Shown: positions 45,395 through 56,174 of the stretch, piece after piece
How the letters are laid out: every line of letters starts with the position of its first letter
How positions within the stretch are numbered: position 1 is the first letter of the stretch
Origin: Calycina herbarum
Taxonomy: Eukaryota; Ascomycota; Leotiomycetes; Helotiales; Pezizellaceae
Length of the DNA: 64,000 bases
Assembly: GCA_001414485.1 (NCBI GenBank)
Contig: LLEY01000033.1
Coordinates: 1-64,000 of the forward strand
Direction of reading: 5' to 3'
Program-made: the position numbers and the translations under genes
The notes under the pieces: model-generated
What the model was told of the DNA's origin: nothing
The model's input: the letters and a program-made list of their open reading frames with translations, nothing else
Databases searched by the model: none

Positions 45395-45730
45395 AGCTGG
45401 TTTGTTCTTGGGATTCAGCCTCCTCCTGCTCTGGCTGGCTTGCTACTCTACAAGGTGAAGTCGGGTCGTGGTCGTTTGGTGGGGGTCTTGGCAACAGGCA
45501 TCCCACCAAAACGTAACGGCGCTAGTCCTCTCCACGCCGCCTCCGAGGTTGTTTGCTATTTATTTTACTAGAACCTCTCCCCCAACCAACCCCAACAATT
45601 TCTTGGTTGGAGATCTTGACCTTTTACTGTTTCGTGGCAGGATAGAAGTCTCACTGCGGATTTCCCTCTGTTTTTGTTTACTTTCCTTCCAGAAATTCAT
45701 TCTGAGGATTCGCTCCTCAACCCCGCCACC
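45395..45730. promoter_or_regulatory. Divergent promoter of ARPC4 and UBP6
   Basis: 336 bp separate the two start codons. The UBP6 side ends in a textbook start context, GCCACCATGG at 45725-45734. CT-rich tracts near 45540-45720 are typical of fungal core promoters. No specific factor site can be asserted. Confidence 0.5.
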
Positions 45731-47543
45731 ATGGCAACCATTCCTGGTTTGTTAGCTCTATTCATTGCTATGGTCGAACTTGAGCTAACCATCTCTAGTG
45801 GTCGTTAAGCACGCAGGCAAGAAATACGATGTCGAACTCGATCCCACCTCGCTCGGCGAAGTGTTCAAATTTCAACTCTACTCCTTAACAGGCGTTGAGC
45901 CCGATCGCCAAAAGATCCTCGTGAAGGGTGGTCAGCTCAAGGATGATACCGATCTCTCTAAGATTGGTGCAAAGCCAGGACAAGTTATTATGATGATGGG
46001 AACACCAGGAGATGGAACCAATGTTTTGAGCAGACCAAAGGAACCGGTCAAGTTTGTCGAGGACATGACGGAGGCAGAAGCTGCTCAGCAAGTTGGTGCT
46101 ACTCCCGCCGGCCTCCAAAATTTAGGCAATACATGCTACCTCAACTCGACATTACAAACCCTTCGCACTATCCCAGAGCTTCAGGAACGTCTCGAAAAAT
46201 ACACTCCGGCTCCAGCCCAAGGAACGCAGGGCAACACACTTGGGGATCTCAGCATGTTTGGACTTGGCGGTGTGGGTTCCTCGATGGACCTTACGGCCTC
46301 TCTCCGAGATCTGTACAAGCAAATGAGCCAGACTCAGGAAGGCTTTCCCCCAATTGTCTTCCTCAACGCCCTCCGTGCTATATTTCCTCAATTCGCCCAG
46401 AAGGCCAAATCTGGCAATGGATACGCCCAGCAGGATGCCGAAGAGGCATGGTCACAAATCGTTGCACAGCTCCGTCAAAAGTTGACCTTCAAAGATACAT
46501 CTAGCGGCAATGCTGAACCCAAGGAGATTTCTTTCATCGACAAATATCTAGCTGGAAAGATGTCGTCTGTTACGGAATGTGACGAGCAAGCCGCCAAGGA
46601 TGCCGGAGAGGAAATCGTAAAGAGCGAAGACGCGTTCTTGAAGTTGGACTGTCATATCAGTGGCACAACAAATCATATGAAAGATGGAATTCTAGCTGGG
46701 TTGGAGGAGAAAATCGAGAAAACCTCATCGGTTCTGGGTCGTGATGCCATCTTCACCAAAACATCACGAATCTCACGGTTGCCAAAATACTTGACAATTC
46801 ACTTTGTTCGATTCTTCTGGAAGCGGGAGGCACAAAAGAAAGCCAAGATTATGCGAAAGGTTACCTTTCAGCATGAGCTTGACGTGGTAGACTTCTGCAC
46901 GGAAGAATTGAAGAAGTTGATCATTCCTGTCCGTGACAAAGTTCGCGAAGTACGAAAGGACGAGGAGGATGTTGAGAGAGCTCGGAAGCGTCAAAAGCGT
47001 ATCCACGACAAGGAAGTTGCGGATAAAGCAGCTGGAATCATTGATTCAGTTTCAGAGTCGAAAAAGGCAGACGCCAAGAAGGATGCCGATAAGAAGAAAA
47101 AGGACGGACCATCAGCTGGTGGAGATACCGAGATGGAAGATGTTGTTTATAAAACGGATGCCGAGGTTGATGCCGAACGTGCTGCCGCCGTTCTCGAAGC
47201 CAAGAAGGAATTACATGCTATGATCAACCCCGAACTCCTGAAGGACGAAGGTAACAACAAATCTGGTCTTTACGAGCTCCGCGGAATTGTCACGCATCAG
47301 GGTGCTAGTGCAGACAGCGGTCACTACACTTCCTATGTTAAGAAGCTTGGTCCATTGGATCCAAAAACCGGGAAGCGTGGCGAGGAGGATGGAAATTGGT
47401 GGTGGTTCAACGACGACAAAGTTTCTGAAGTTGAGTCTGAGAAGATTGCTACGCTTGCCGGAGGTGGCGAGTCGCACTCTGCTTTGATTCTTCTTTACCG
47501 TGCTCTTCCTATGCCTACTGCAGATGGTCTTGCTGATCTGTAG
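45731..47543 (+). CDS. ubp6: Proteasome-associated ubiquitin hydrolase (Ubp6/USP14)
   Basis: Ubp6 binds the 26S proteasome and trims ubiquitin from substrates before degradation. Exon 1 (45731-45746, MATIP plus one base) is joined to exon 2 (45799-47543) across a 52-nt intron, giving 586 aa. Residues 6-78 form the ubiquitin-like domain that docks on the proteasome base (VVKHAGKKYDVELDP). The USP catalytic domain starts with GLQNLGNTCYLNSTLQTL, where the nucleophile is Cys118, the same number as in yeast Ubp6. The His box SGHYTSYVKK contains His514, and WWWFNDDKVSEV follows. A charged, Lys-rich linker (about residues 375-455) interrupts the catalytic domain, which is usual in fungal homologues. 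Divergent partner of ARPC4. Confidence 0.95.
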
Positions 47544-49139
47544 GTGTGGTGACTTGCAATGCTGGCGTTACTTTGCATCGGACGGGATATCATGGGTTGA
47601 TGGTTTGAGGCGAGGAAAAGCGATGATGAGTTGCGAATTACAGGATTAGACGAGCTTTATGCTGTTGTGACCTAGGGCAGAAATAGATCAATGGGTAACC
47701 ATGTTTTCAGCCTGCTTTCTCAAACTTGCAACTCTTTTATTTGTTCATTGGAATGGGTGTACACAGCCACTTTTCCCAGGTTATTTCCCACAATTGCTGC
47801 TCTCTCATTCAGTGATGTATCTCTATTTTAGTCCCAGCTGGAAACCCGAAGTTCCATGAAATCAGCTGACCAGCTCAGAAATGTACAGGAAAACATCCTT
47901 GGATATCTACAAGGGATTCTCATGGCGGTTAAGTTGATATTATAAGATTTGATGGGCAGAGTGTAGCCTTACTATCAAAAGGGTCTTAAGAGCACCTTGT
48001 TGAAATCGTTGAAATCAAACCAGATGATTACATCTCGCTTGGTTGAATTAATAAAGGCTTGAAACATTGATATATATATAACAAAGTTGTTACTCTGGAT
48101 ATGTACTTATTTTAGTTTGTATATTTTTGACCCTACTCGTGTACTAAAGCGGTACTTGAGTAGAGTGTATAAGGTTAATACTACTCTAAACATCTACTTT
48201 CTAAACATTTACGCCTTAGAAATACACCTACTTTGTATATATCTGTAGTACTAAAGTAGGTACAAGACCGGTATTAGTGCTAATAGACATTTGTTCAAAA
48301 TAGAAAACAGAAGTATAAGAGTCTCTGTTATTGTTTCGTATATACTCAATAGACTTAAAGTTTAGAATAACGAAATTAAATGAATGAACTTACAAGAAGA
48401 CGTCAACTGATGAATTTCTATGAATTTTAATCATTCTCTGCTACTCTGTTCGACTGAGTTAATTGTTCTAGATTCTCTAGAATAATGTGCTTTATTTATA
48501 TATCATACGAGGAACTTTGGTAGGGACGCTTACCTATGAGAACTACCTAAAACTGGACTGATACTGACTTGGATGACGAGTCTGACAACGAGGAGTAAAT
48601 TTCTTTAATATGAGCTTTCATAATACGAGTTTTGGCTCCAGTCTGCATTGTAATTGGTTCGCTTAATTCAAATGTTCAAAATGGATTACCCCGCACTCGC
48701 ATTACTCCCTTTCACTCTCCAGCTGTGCGACTCCACCGATAAGACCAAAGATGCTTAAAAAACTGAAAAGGCTCAGATTGCGAGATCGAGGCTCTAGCCA
48801 GGCACAGGACGAAACCCTGCCAACAACAGCACTCCCAATAGGCGGGCTACCAGAGATCAGGGTACAGGCAGATGAGCCGTCAAAGTTCAACGCCTCCGTA
48901 TCCCCTCAAGTGCCAACTTTTTTAAGCGTGGGTGCCTTAGGCACCCACGTATATAAGCTGGAACATTAAAACATCAATCCTTAATAAAAAGCCCACCAAT
49001 ATGCCTAAGAGTACTCGATTTGATACTACAGATAAAGAGGGCTTGTTTTGATATATATTATAATAAATAGCTAAAAACTGCCTCCTTTCCTAATTAATCT
49101 ACGCATGGACCAAACTCTAAAAGTTGCTCCTGGTGGCAC
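47544..49139. other. Gene-free region downstream of UBP6
   Basis: Contains the UBP6 3' flank, then AT-rich sequence at 48040-48640 with a short TA repeat near 48071. A 72-codon frame at 48751-48969 (MLKKLKRLRLRDRGSSQ...) has no match I recognise; it could be a leftover of the HET relic that follows. A perfect hairpin at 48927-48949 is listed separately. Confidence 0.4.
48927..48949. repeat. Perfect 10-bp inverted repeat
   Basis: CGTGGGTGCC, TTA, GGCACCCACG. The arms are perfect and GC-rich in AT-rich surroundings, followed directly by a TATA-like TATATAAG. It may be the abutted ends of a lost transposon. Confidence 0.85.
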
Positions 49140-49740
49140 TTGAGGGGATACGACCATGTTACATGCATCACTTGCGGTCCTCTGACCGCTTGCACTGAAC
49201 AGCCTGTGACGAAGACAAATCTATTTCGAACCAAAGAAGAAGGTTGCGCAAGCTGCCATTTATTTTGGAAAGCAATTTTTCAGGTTCCGAATTTCGACAA
49301 ATTTGACAGTGTCTCTTCTTGGACTGGTAACGGCGGCGTCTTCGGTCTCTGTCTCAGTGAAAGTAGTACTGAGTCTGTAGAGGAATCAGTGGTCATATTG
49401 GCGTCAAATGGAGGTAAATTCCACCTTGTCAGTCAAGTTTTCAGGCTCTAAAAGAACTCAGAAAAATCTTCCTCGCCTTTTCCATGGCTTCCAAGTGTCA
49501 GCAAGTCTCCATTTACACGCAATTCATTACGAGATGCGCAGCTCATTTCTTCTTGGATTGATGAGTGTCAGACGAACCATTCTGAATGCCAACAAATATG
49601 GATCCGATATTTCCATTGCGGGTGATTGATGTTGGGAGCTTAGCAAGTGAGATAAAGAGTTCTATTACAATGCTAAGCGAAGCGGAAGGGGAGCCGGAAA
49701 ACGTGGGTTCCAAGTTCGCCCATGAGCCTGTAGTAGTATG
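49140..49740 (+). pseudogene. HET-family gene relic (N-terminal part only)
   Basis: The frame at 49140 reads a Cys-rich leader (HVTCITCGPLTAC, EEGCASCHLFWKAI) of the kind seen at the start of HET proteins. Near 49553 another frame reads SWIDECQTNHSECQQ, and just downstream a third reads IFPLRVIDVGS. This corresponds to the usual 'WLxxCxxNHxxC...LPxRVIDVG' run that precedes the HET domain. The blocks are in order but in different frames, and no ALSYCWG or later HET sequence follows. I read it as a truncated, frameshifted remnant. Confidence 0.55.
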
Positions 49741-50883
49741 AATAAATGGTTATAAAACTGCAGTCCTTGAAGATCATTTCTATTAGTTTGAAGTGAAAGA
49801 TTCTCCTTATCAAAACACTTCCAGTTGCCGTCACCTCAAGTCGGTGAAGCTAATTTCAAAGAACGAATGTGAAGAAGATTTCCAGCATATTGAATTTTTT
49901 GTCTATCGTATAATAACAGTCTTTTCGGGGTATCAAAGTCGGATGGAAGAATGATATTTAGTTGCTAGCCATGGGAAAGAGACGACAGCTCTGGGAGTGC
50001 TTTTTATAGATAACCAGACCTACTTTCATTCTCTTTTTCTTAACTAGGATTCTGCAACAAGGCTTTCCCCTAATCCGATTTTACCAAAACTCTTGTTTTC
50101 ACTTCCAAATCCCAACTCCACAAATCATCGACTGATTGGGCTGAAGTCCTTCACTAGTCCATCGACTTGATTTCACTCCCTAGGTAAGACCTACTCAGCT
50201 CTTCTAAGTGAACTACTTCTACGAAGGCCTAGTATTACTATTGCAAAATAAATGTGTAGTGGTAGGTAAACCTACGTGTAGAATCAGAGTTCAATCCGCT
50301 ACTACTTTACCGAAATAGGTAAGCATAGATTTTGATACCCATCTATTTTTGCTTTTTTATTCAAGGGAGTGGACTTGTTCACTCTTACGAATGCATTTCT
50401 TCCATACTTGTAAGCATGAAGTTTTGGATAACTAAGAGTGGTAATAACCCAAACTCTCATTTTCGCACTATCCCAAGCAAATCACTCTGTGCACCGAATA
50501 TCAAGGAACTAATCTAGAAGACAATCAAAGGCGTTTCCCTATACTTCAGGGCTGTTCAAAGTATCAAGGATTGGAATTAACGTAGGATGCTGTGAATCAA
50601 TTAGATGATAAAGTGAACTTCGTCTAGCCTGGTTAAGCGAGTTTGCTTTTTGTGAGGCCTGAATTGTCAATAATTTGCTTTCCAATTCATAATATATCTG
50701 CTGTAAAGAAACTAGGTACTTCCCTTCAAAGCCAAGCACAAATAGCTCACATAAACCCTTCTAACCTCAAATTCGGCTCTCGGCTAAACTCATCCCCCCA
50801 CTCCACCCCACAAACCACCCACTTTCATCAATTTGTTCGTATAAACAAATAAGAAAAATTGCCTCTAATAAAACCCGTTTCAA
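49741..50883. other. Intergenic region upstream of tRNA-Tyr
   Basis: AT-rich, ordinary intergenic sequence. No coding frame with a recognisable motif, and no second tRNA seen. Confidence 0.4.
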
Positions 50884-51030
50884 CTCTCGGTCGTCTAGTT
50901 GGTTTATGGCGTCCGGCTGTAATTGTTTCAGTCATACCGGAATGGTAAGTTTACTACCAACAACCAAGAATCTCTCTCAGCCACTTGCTAACAAGTGTAA
51001 TAGTCGCGCGTTCGACTCGCGCCTGAGAGA
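50884..51030 (+). tRNA. tRNA-Tyr (GTA) with an anticodon intron and a second, variable-loop insertion
   Basis: The acceptor stem CTCTCGG pairs with CTGAGAG (51023-51029), with A51030 as discriminator; a C1-G72 pair and A73 are tyrosine identity elements in eukaryotes. D stem GTC/GGC closes a TAGTTGGTTTAT loop. The anticodon stem TCCGG/CCGGA (50912-50916, 50937-50941) holds loop CTGTAA..A with anticodon GTA at 50919-50921. The canonical intron after position 37 is 50923-50935 (13 nt). The T arm is GCGCG-TTCGACT-CGCGC (51006-51022). Between CCGGA and the T arm lies an extra 59 nt (50945-51003). Removing it leaves a standard five-base variable loop, ATGTC, and a 75-nt mature tRNA. A T5 polymerase III terminator is at 51057-51061. 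A and B boxes are both recognisable. Confidence 0.88.
50945..51003 (+). other. Spliceosomal-type intron inside tRNA-Tyr
   Basis: 59 nt beginning GTAAGT, with branch-like TTGCTAACA at 50991-50999 or so, and ending AATAG. These are exactly the donor, branch and acceptor seen in the protein-coding introns of this window, including the length. It occupies the variable loop, not the position served by the tRNA splicing endonuclease. Excision at GT/AG restores a normal tRNA. Confidence 0.6.
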
Positions 51031-51056
51031 CACATAAGATCGTATATATCACATCC

Positions 51057-51061
51057 TTTTT
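51057..51061 (+). terminator. RNA polymerase III terminator of tRNA-Tyr
   Basis: A run of five T, 27 nt after the tRNA 3' end; no longer T run occurs before it. Confidence 0.6.
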
Positions 51062-51779
51062 GGCGATTTAATAGCTTTAAAAGCGAATATTTGGCGATTT
51101 AATTGAGATTCTGGCTTATTTTTTTGCTGGTGTGGGGGACTATTTAAGTAATGGCGGGGTTTTGGCTTGGCTTGGCTGGCTAGCTTCTTTAGAAAATGGT
51201 GTTTACTCCCCTAAGTTTCACCTTCAATGAGTCCTGATATTAATTTGTTGATATCTTCACTTTGCAAAATGTCTTTGGATGTTGCCCCATCGTTAACCAA
51301 AAGATCTCCGTTTATCGCATTTGGCAGGGATCTCTACTTCAAACAATACCTCATGGCTCTACATACTCTCTTATCCGTTGGACAAACTCCCTTCGCCAAA
51401 ACCTCTTCCCAATCTCAAGCTAGAAACTCCAGTCTTTGGATCATTGAATCACGCATCATCACGCTATGAAGGACCGAGTAAAGTATCTGAATGCTCAAGG
51501 AAGTTATATTTCACAATTAAAGGAACCAAATCCAGAATGTACATCACTTAACTAGATAACTTATTGTGCCAGGGAAGGAATCTTTCTTAGAGACGTCCCT
51601 CACTTTCTCTTTATTCACATTCACAATTCATCTCCCCTCATTACAAACTCCCTTCCCAACTAAAACGCCAAATGCAAGCCACTTTCCCATCCCTATCTAC
51701 AACCCCCCCCGGACCTTCACGTACCCCATTCTCACTCCTCCTCCCCTCCAAAGACCCAAATATTCCAGAAAGAATACAC
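51062..51779. other. Intergenic region between tRNA-Tyr and a secreted protein gene
   Basis: TGGCGATTTAAT occurs twice (about 51061 and 51092). The 80-codon frame at 51227-51469 has no motif and no intron signals worth following. Nothing else is seen. Confidence 0.35.
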
Positions 51780-52577
51780 TCAAACAGCCTTCCAAGTAAT
51801 AATAAATTTTCCCCCACCATTAGCATTATTCCCATAAACAGGTGTAACTTGTTTCAACTCCCCCCCACTAGCCACCGCACCATCCAGGGTTTGGAAAGTA
51901 GTCGTGAAATCTACTTTTCCATATAAGAGAGCTGGAACTCCTAGGTTGGCGTCTCGGCCTACTCCTGACTGCTTTTGTGTTAGCGAGGTTACTGAGCATG
52001 GTCGGGGAAGAAAGGATGTGTGTTTGTTGACTTTGTAATATTAGAGGATTGGTGAAGAGGAAGTATCGTGTGGGGGAGAGATGGGAATTAGGAAGGAGGA
52101 GCTTACAATCCAATAACTGTTCAACAGCGGATCCATCGTCGCTGAACAAACAACAGGACTAATACTCGGATAAGGCCCAACGACTGGGGCACCACAGTAG
52201 CCGATATCAGAGTTTAGATACCAGTATGTTGTTCCGTATTCTTCCCATCCTGGAGGTCCAGCTTTGATGTTTCGTCAGCACTTTGCTCTCATCTTCCTTC
52301 TTCTACCTTCCCTTTATTTCTTTTGAGGATGGAAAGGTAATGGGAAAGGGAAGGAAAATAACTCACGAGTAAACTTCCTAAATCCAGTAAAAGTAGCACA
52401 TTTCGAGACGTCCGCTGTGTATTCTCCCGTCGTAACTAAACATCCTATATTCACATGACTTGAATCCGTGACAATAAGTTGACCTGATCCTTCGAAGGGT
52501 TGTGGTCCAGTTATTGGTTCTCCTACAGGCAAAGCCAGGGTGAGAGGGAGAAGTGTTATGAGGGTGAGTAGATGCAT
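51780..52577 (-). CDS. Small secreted protein, four cysteines
   Basis: Three exons (52577-52367, 52249-52107, 51968-51780) join in phase to give 180 aa. The first 16 residues (MHLLTLITLLPLTLAL) form a clear signal peptide. The mature part has four cysteines (GCL, KCA, YCG, VCS), so two disulfides are likely, and is rich in Gly, Tyr and Thr. It has no membrane segment or known domain. It ends GGGKFIITWKAV. Introns are 117 and 138 nt, with GTGAGT and GTAAGC donors and a GCTAAC branch in the second. An alternative acceptor 12 nt upstream in intron 1 would add four residues (PGPP region). Function unknown; size, signal peptide and cysteines fit a secreted effector-like or cell-surface protein, but nothing shows a specific role. 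Confidence 0.75.
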
Positions 52578-54470
52578 TTTTGTTTATGACGAGAGATACT
52601 TTTGTGAGAAGTTTGGTGTTGAAAAGGGAGGAGTGTTGGAGTTGTAGTTGAAGTTGTAATTGGAGGTAGTATTCTTTGATGTTGTGCGATGATGTAGAGT
52701 TGTAATGAAGAAAAGTCTGGATCGTTATATACCACCTTCAGTGGGATGTCCAAAACAACCGGCTCCCATTTATCCGTCGTGGTAACAACTTACCCATCAC
52801 CAACCACTGTACAGCCCATCACCAGCCAAGACTAGCCCTAGCCCCAAAATCTTTTCCCGCTCATCGCAACCTGGGTCAAGCGCTTTGATTCAGCAATTTG
52901 TAACCCTTCCTTCCAACTTGACCATAAATTAACAGCCAACTTGATAAAAATCCTCGTTGTCGCGTGGCAATTTATAACAATCCCAGTGCCAGTCGGGGTA
53001 ATGTAGTCGTCACCTGCGGGAGCCGGTATTCGCATCACATGCATGATGCAAGTGATCTGTTCTTGGGATGTTGATTGGTTGATGATTTGGAATTGTTTTC
53101 TTCATCCCAAACACCTTTACTTATTTGGAAGGTAATTTAGATTGCACCAACATTTAGCAATTTACATCTCATGATTTTATTTCTCAAAGGATTAGCATTT
53201 ACGAAATGATCTCTTCCTTCAACGCACGAGAAAAGGCCCGGAAAGGAGTAATGTTGGTGTTACACCAGCTGTGCTCCTCGCTTAACAAGTACCGAGTCTG
53301 CAGTTCGGAGGCGCGAGGTGGTGGTCTTCTCACCTTCTTCTCTTGTACTTCTGGGGTGATAAATCTCGGGGTAATTACTACTTGTACGTAAGTCGGAAAG
53401 AAAAGTGACCTACCTATAATAGGAGATCCACGAAGATCTCTCTCCATGTCGCGATAGATTATGGGATTTCAGTACCTGAGATACCATCACAGAATTTCAA
53501 TCAAACCACAACCCAAACCCGGTAAACTATAGTTTCTAATGTAGATACTAATCAGTGGTTAATATAACCTCTTGAATTTTCCCTTGATTTTTGAAGCTGG
53601 GGTACAGTACTAAAATCCGCGGAGGACTTGTACACCGCTACAACAACAAAGATTTTCATCAAAAAAGGTAGGTGGGAAATCGAGTTCTTTTCGGTTGTTT
53701 TTTGTGTTTGTGTAATCCCCAACCCAACTGCCAAGGGAGTGTACGCAAACAATTGTGGCTGGCTGTATGCTTAATTTTTTAACGAACTCGTCAGACTCGT
53801 CACTGCATTTACCAAGACTGGAGTTAAAGTTCTGGTAACTCCAGTCTTGATATATGCAGGGGAAAATAATAAGAAAGTAGATCATTCTTCACGGACTACC
53901 CCCACCGGCAAGTTCCTGAGGCTCTACTTACCAAGGAAATCCAACACCGAGAAGCGCAGTAAGCATTCTCGCGATGAACGGCACCATTACTTCGACAGCA
54001 GAACTCGCAGCTTCCGCAGACATGAGGGAAACTTCCAAAGCCCCAGGGCAGGTCAAATCAGCACTGCACGTCTACTTTCCGTTTATTTTTACGATGAGTT
54101 GTAGCCAAATTATCACGTTACAAGTTCGTAGTAATAGTGCCGCTTATTTTGTGCACCTCAAAGGATCCCCGAAATCACTCCGCTAAGGAAACTTTTACTT
54201 TTTTTGAATGAATTACTTGGTGTTACTTCTATGTATGCGTATGCAAACCACTCTAAGCTCCGACGCTAGCCCATTTTAAACAATACTGTACAATCTGAGA
54301 GAAAACTCCGTACAATGCAGTGTGACCTCCCCCCAAGGTCCTCCGAATGAACATGCCAAGCTCCGGTCATTATATATACAATTCCGTCCTGGCCGTCATT
54401 CATCCAATCATTACTCCATCATCATGAATCCGTGATCTCTTGAAACCAAAAGCCAACTTGGCTGCCCAAT
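52578..54470. other. Gene-free region upstream of the secreted protein gene
   Basis: Includes the promoter of the small secreted protein. Short frames on both strands lack motifs. A perfect 13-bp hairpin at 53813-53849 is listed separately. Confidence 0.4.
53813..53849. repeat. Perfect 13-bp inverted repeat with 11-nt loop
   Basis: CAAGACTGGAGTT pairs with AACTCCAGTCTTG. It is isolated in intergenic sequence with no gene or terminator context. Confidence 0.85.
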
Positions 54471-55480
54471 TCAAGACCTCGTCATATTGGGGGTCTTATT
54501 GTTGACAGCCCCAGGACTGTTGGCGACCCCAACGTTGTTTCGACCGAGAGTGCTGTCACTGCTTCGATTCCTTCTGGCCTCCGTATCGTGCATTGCGATC
54601 TCGAGATCGGCAGCTCCGTCGTTCTGTTCCATCGCCATAACTGTCTGTCCATCCCCTTTGGTGAAGCGCTGACTTTTGTCCTTTGTGTTTACAGCGGGGA
54701 TGAGGTCGACGAAGAAGGATAAGACGTAAAAGGTAAAGACGAATGCGACGACCCATTCCAGAACGGCGGCAGTGTTGTAGGCCTTGGTTGTTTGACTGAC
54801 TCCGAATGCAATTGCGAGAGCAATTTCAATGAGGATGAAGGCGAGTTTTATCCAGAACGAAGCGCGGAGAATTCTGTGTTCGCGGTGATCTGGTATTGTT
54901 AACGACTACACGGGGTTAGTTGGGAGAAAGTAAACATACGAATTCCAAGTCTCTGATACTCCCAGCAAATGAAAATGGCGGAGACGACATATCCAAAAAT
55001 AAAGAGGAACAGGAATACATCATGCAACTGAGGATGTCTCAACGTATCAAAAATACTCAGAGCAATCAAGCCCACGGTTCCCACGAGGGCAAAGAGGATG
55101 CTTATGCCACTCAATATCTTCTCCATCTTTGTGGTGTTCCTCGCCAGTCTCCCCTTGTGTCTGAGTATGATTTCGGATATAAATGATGCATCGAGGAAGA
55201 TAGTGGTCAAGACACACCCGGTGATGAAGAGTGGTTTGAGAGTTTGCGCTCCCACGTCCGAGATGTAGGCAGTCTTTTGTGTTGGATCCATTGATTGATA
55301 ATGAGGTTTACCGACTGAGACCCAGTAGATTAGAAGGCCCATGAGTGTGCCTAGCCATACGAGGCCGGAAAAGATTGGGAATACCTAGAAAATTGTAAGT
55401 ATATGATTTTCATGGTGTTGTGGCGATAGTAGACAGAAGATGGAAAGACGTACCCAATAGGATATAGCCCCTCCTAGCAT
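54471..55480 (-). CDS. sfk1: Sfk1-like plasma-membrane protein (Frag1/DRAM/Sfk1 family)
   Basis: Sfk1 is a multi-pass plasma-membrane protein that works with the PI 4-kinase Stt4 and affects phospholipid asymmetry. Three exons (55480-55454, 55384-54940, 54889-54471) join in phase to give 296 aa. The start is MLGGAISYWVFPIFSGLVW, running into the first membrane segment. Next come an extracellular loop (KPHYQSMDPTQKTAYISDVG) and membrane segments around LFITGCVLTTIFLDASF, ILFALVGTVGLIALSIF and FLFLFIFGYVVSAIFI. A short YQRLGIHHREHRILRASFW loop and two further membrane segments follow. The cytosolic tail is polar and disordered, as in other fungal homologues. Introns are 69 and 50 nt. It is divergent from the CDK7 gene. 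Confidence 0.85.
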
Positions 55481-56174
55481 GATGGCGGGTGTTGAATTGT
55501 CAATTCGTAAATATGAAAAGAGACCCTCAGATCAGGCTGTCTGTGAGATGCCTGAGAGAGTGTGTTGTGGAGTGATGCTGTTGATAGTGATGAATGTCGA
55601 AAGAGAGAGAAGTCATTCAAAACTACGAAAAAGAAAGAGTATTTGAGTCAGCAGTAAGAGAGAGAAAAGACTAGTCCAAAGTATAGTATTCTGCGGCAAA
55701 CTCGGACTTAAAAGCCACACTTTGACGCGTTCAGTTGGACGTAGTACTTGGAAATAATGCGGTCCAACCACTGAAAAGTCTCAAAATACGGAGATACGCT
55801 TTGGCTGATTCAAGCACGCGCATCAACATAGCCCAAGAGGACGTCATTGGAAATCGTATGACGTCGGTAGCTCCTGCCAAGACTGGAGACGGGCCGGAGA
55901 TTTAGACTTTTCACGGCCTTGAAATGTGGCTTGCTTAGTGGCTGGGGAGCACGTGATTATATAGCTGCCAGTGCTACCTGAGGCTGCAAATATCTCTTGT
56001 CAGCCTCGTCTCTGTGGAGCTTTCTTTTAAACCTCAGCCGTGTTGACGTTTCTGGGAGGTTGATACCAATTCTCGAGACAACTAGCAATATCAAGTTGCT
56101 ATCGCCACACTTGCTATTCAATGGAATAATTACATCCATTGAATATCGCAAATCATCCTGTTTAAAAGCCCATA
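55481..56174. promoter_or_regulatory. Divergent intergenic region of SFK1-like and CDK7
   Basis: About 690 bp separate the two starts and must hold both promoters. A CACGTG lies near 55951. Frames here are short and motif-free. Confidence 0.45.

Noticed and set aside
51023..51030. A second, shorter tRNA-like fold pairing CTCTCAG (inside the 59-nt insertion) with CTGAGAG
   Set aside because: It would give a 58-nt RNA without a D arm; the full tRNA-Tyr fold uses all expected positions and is far better.
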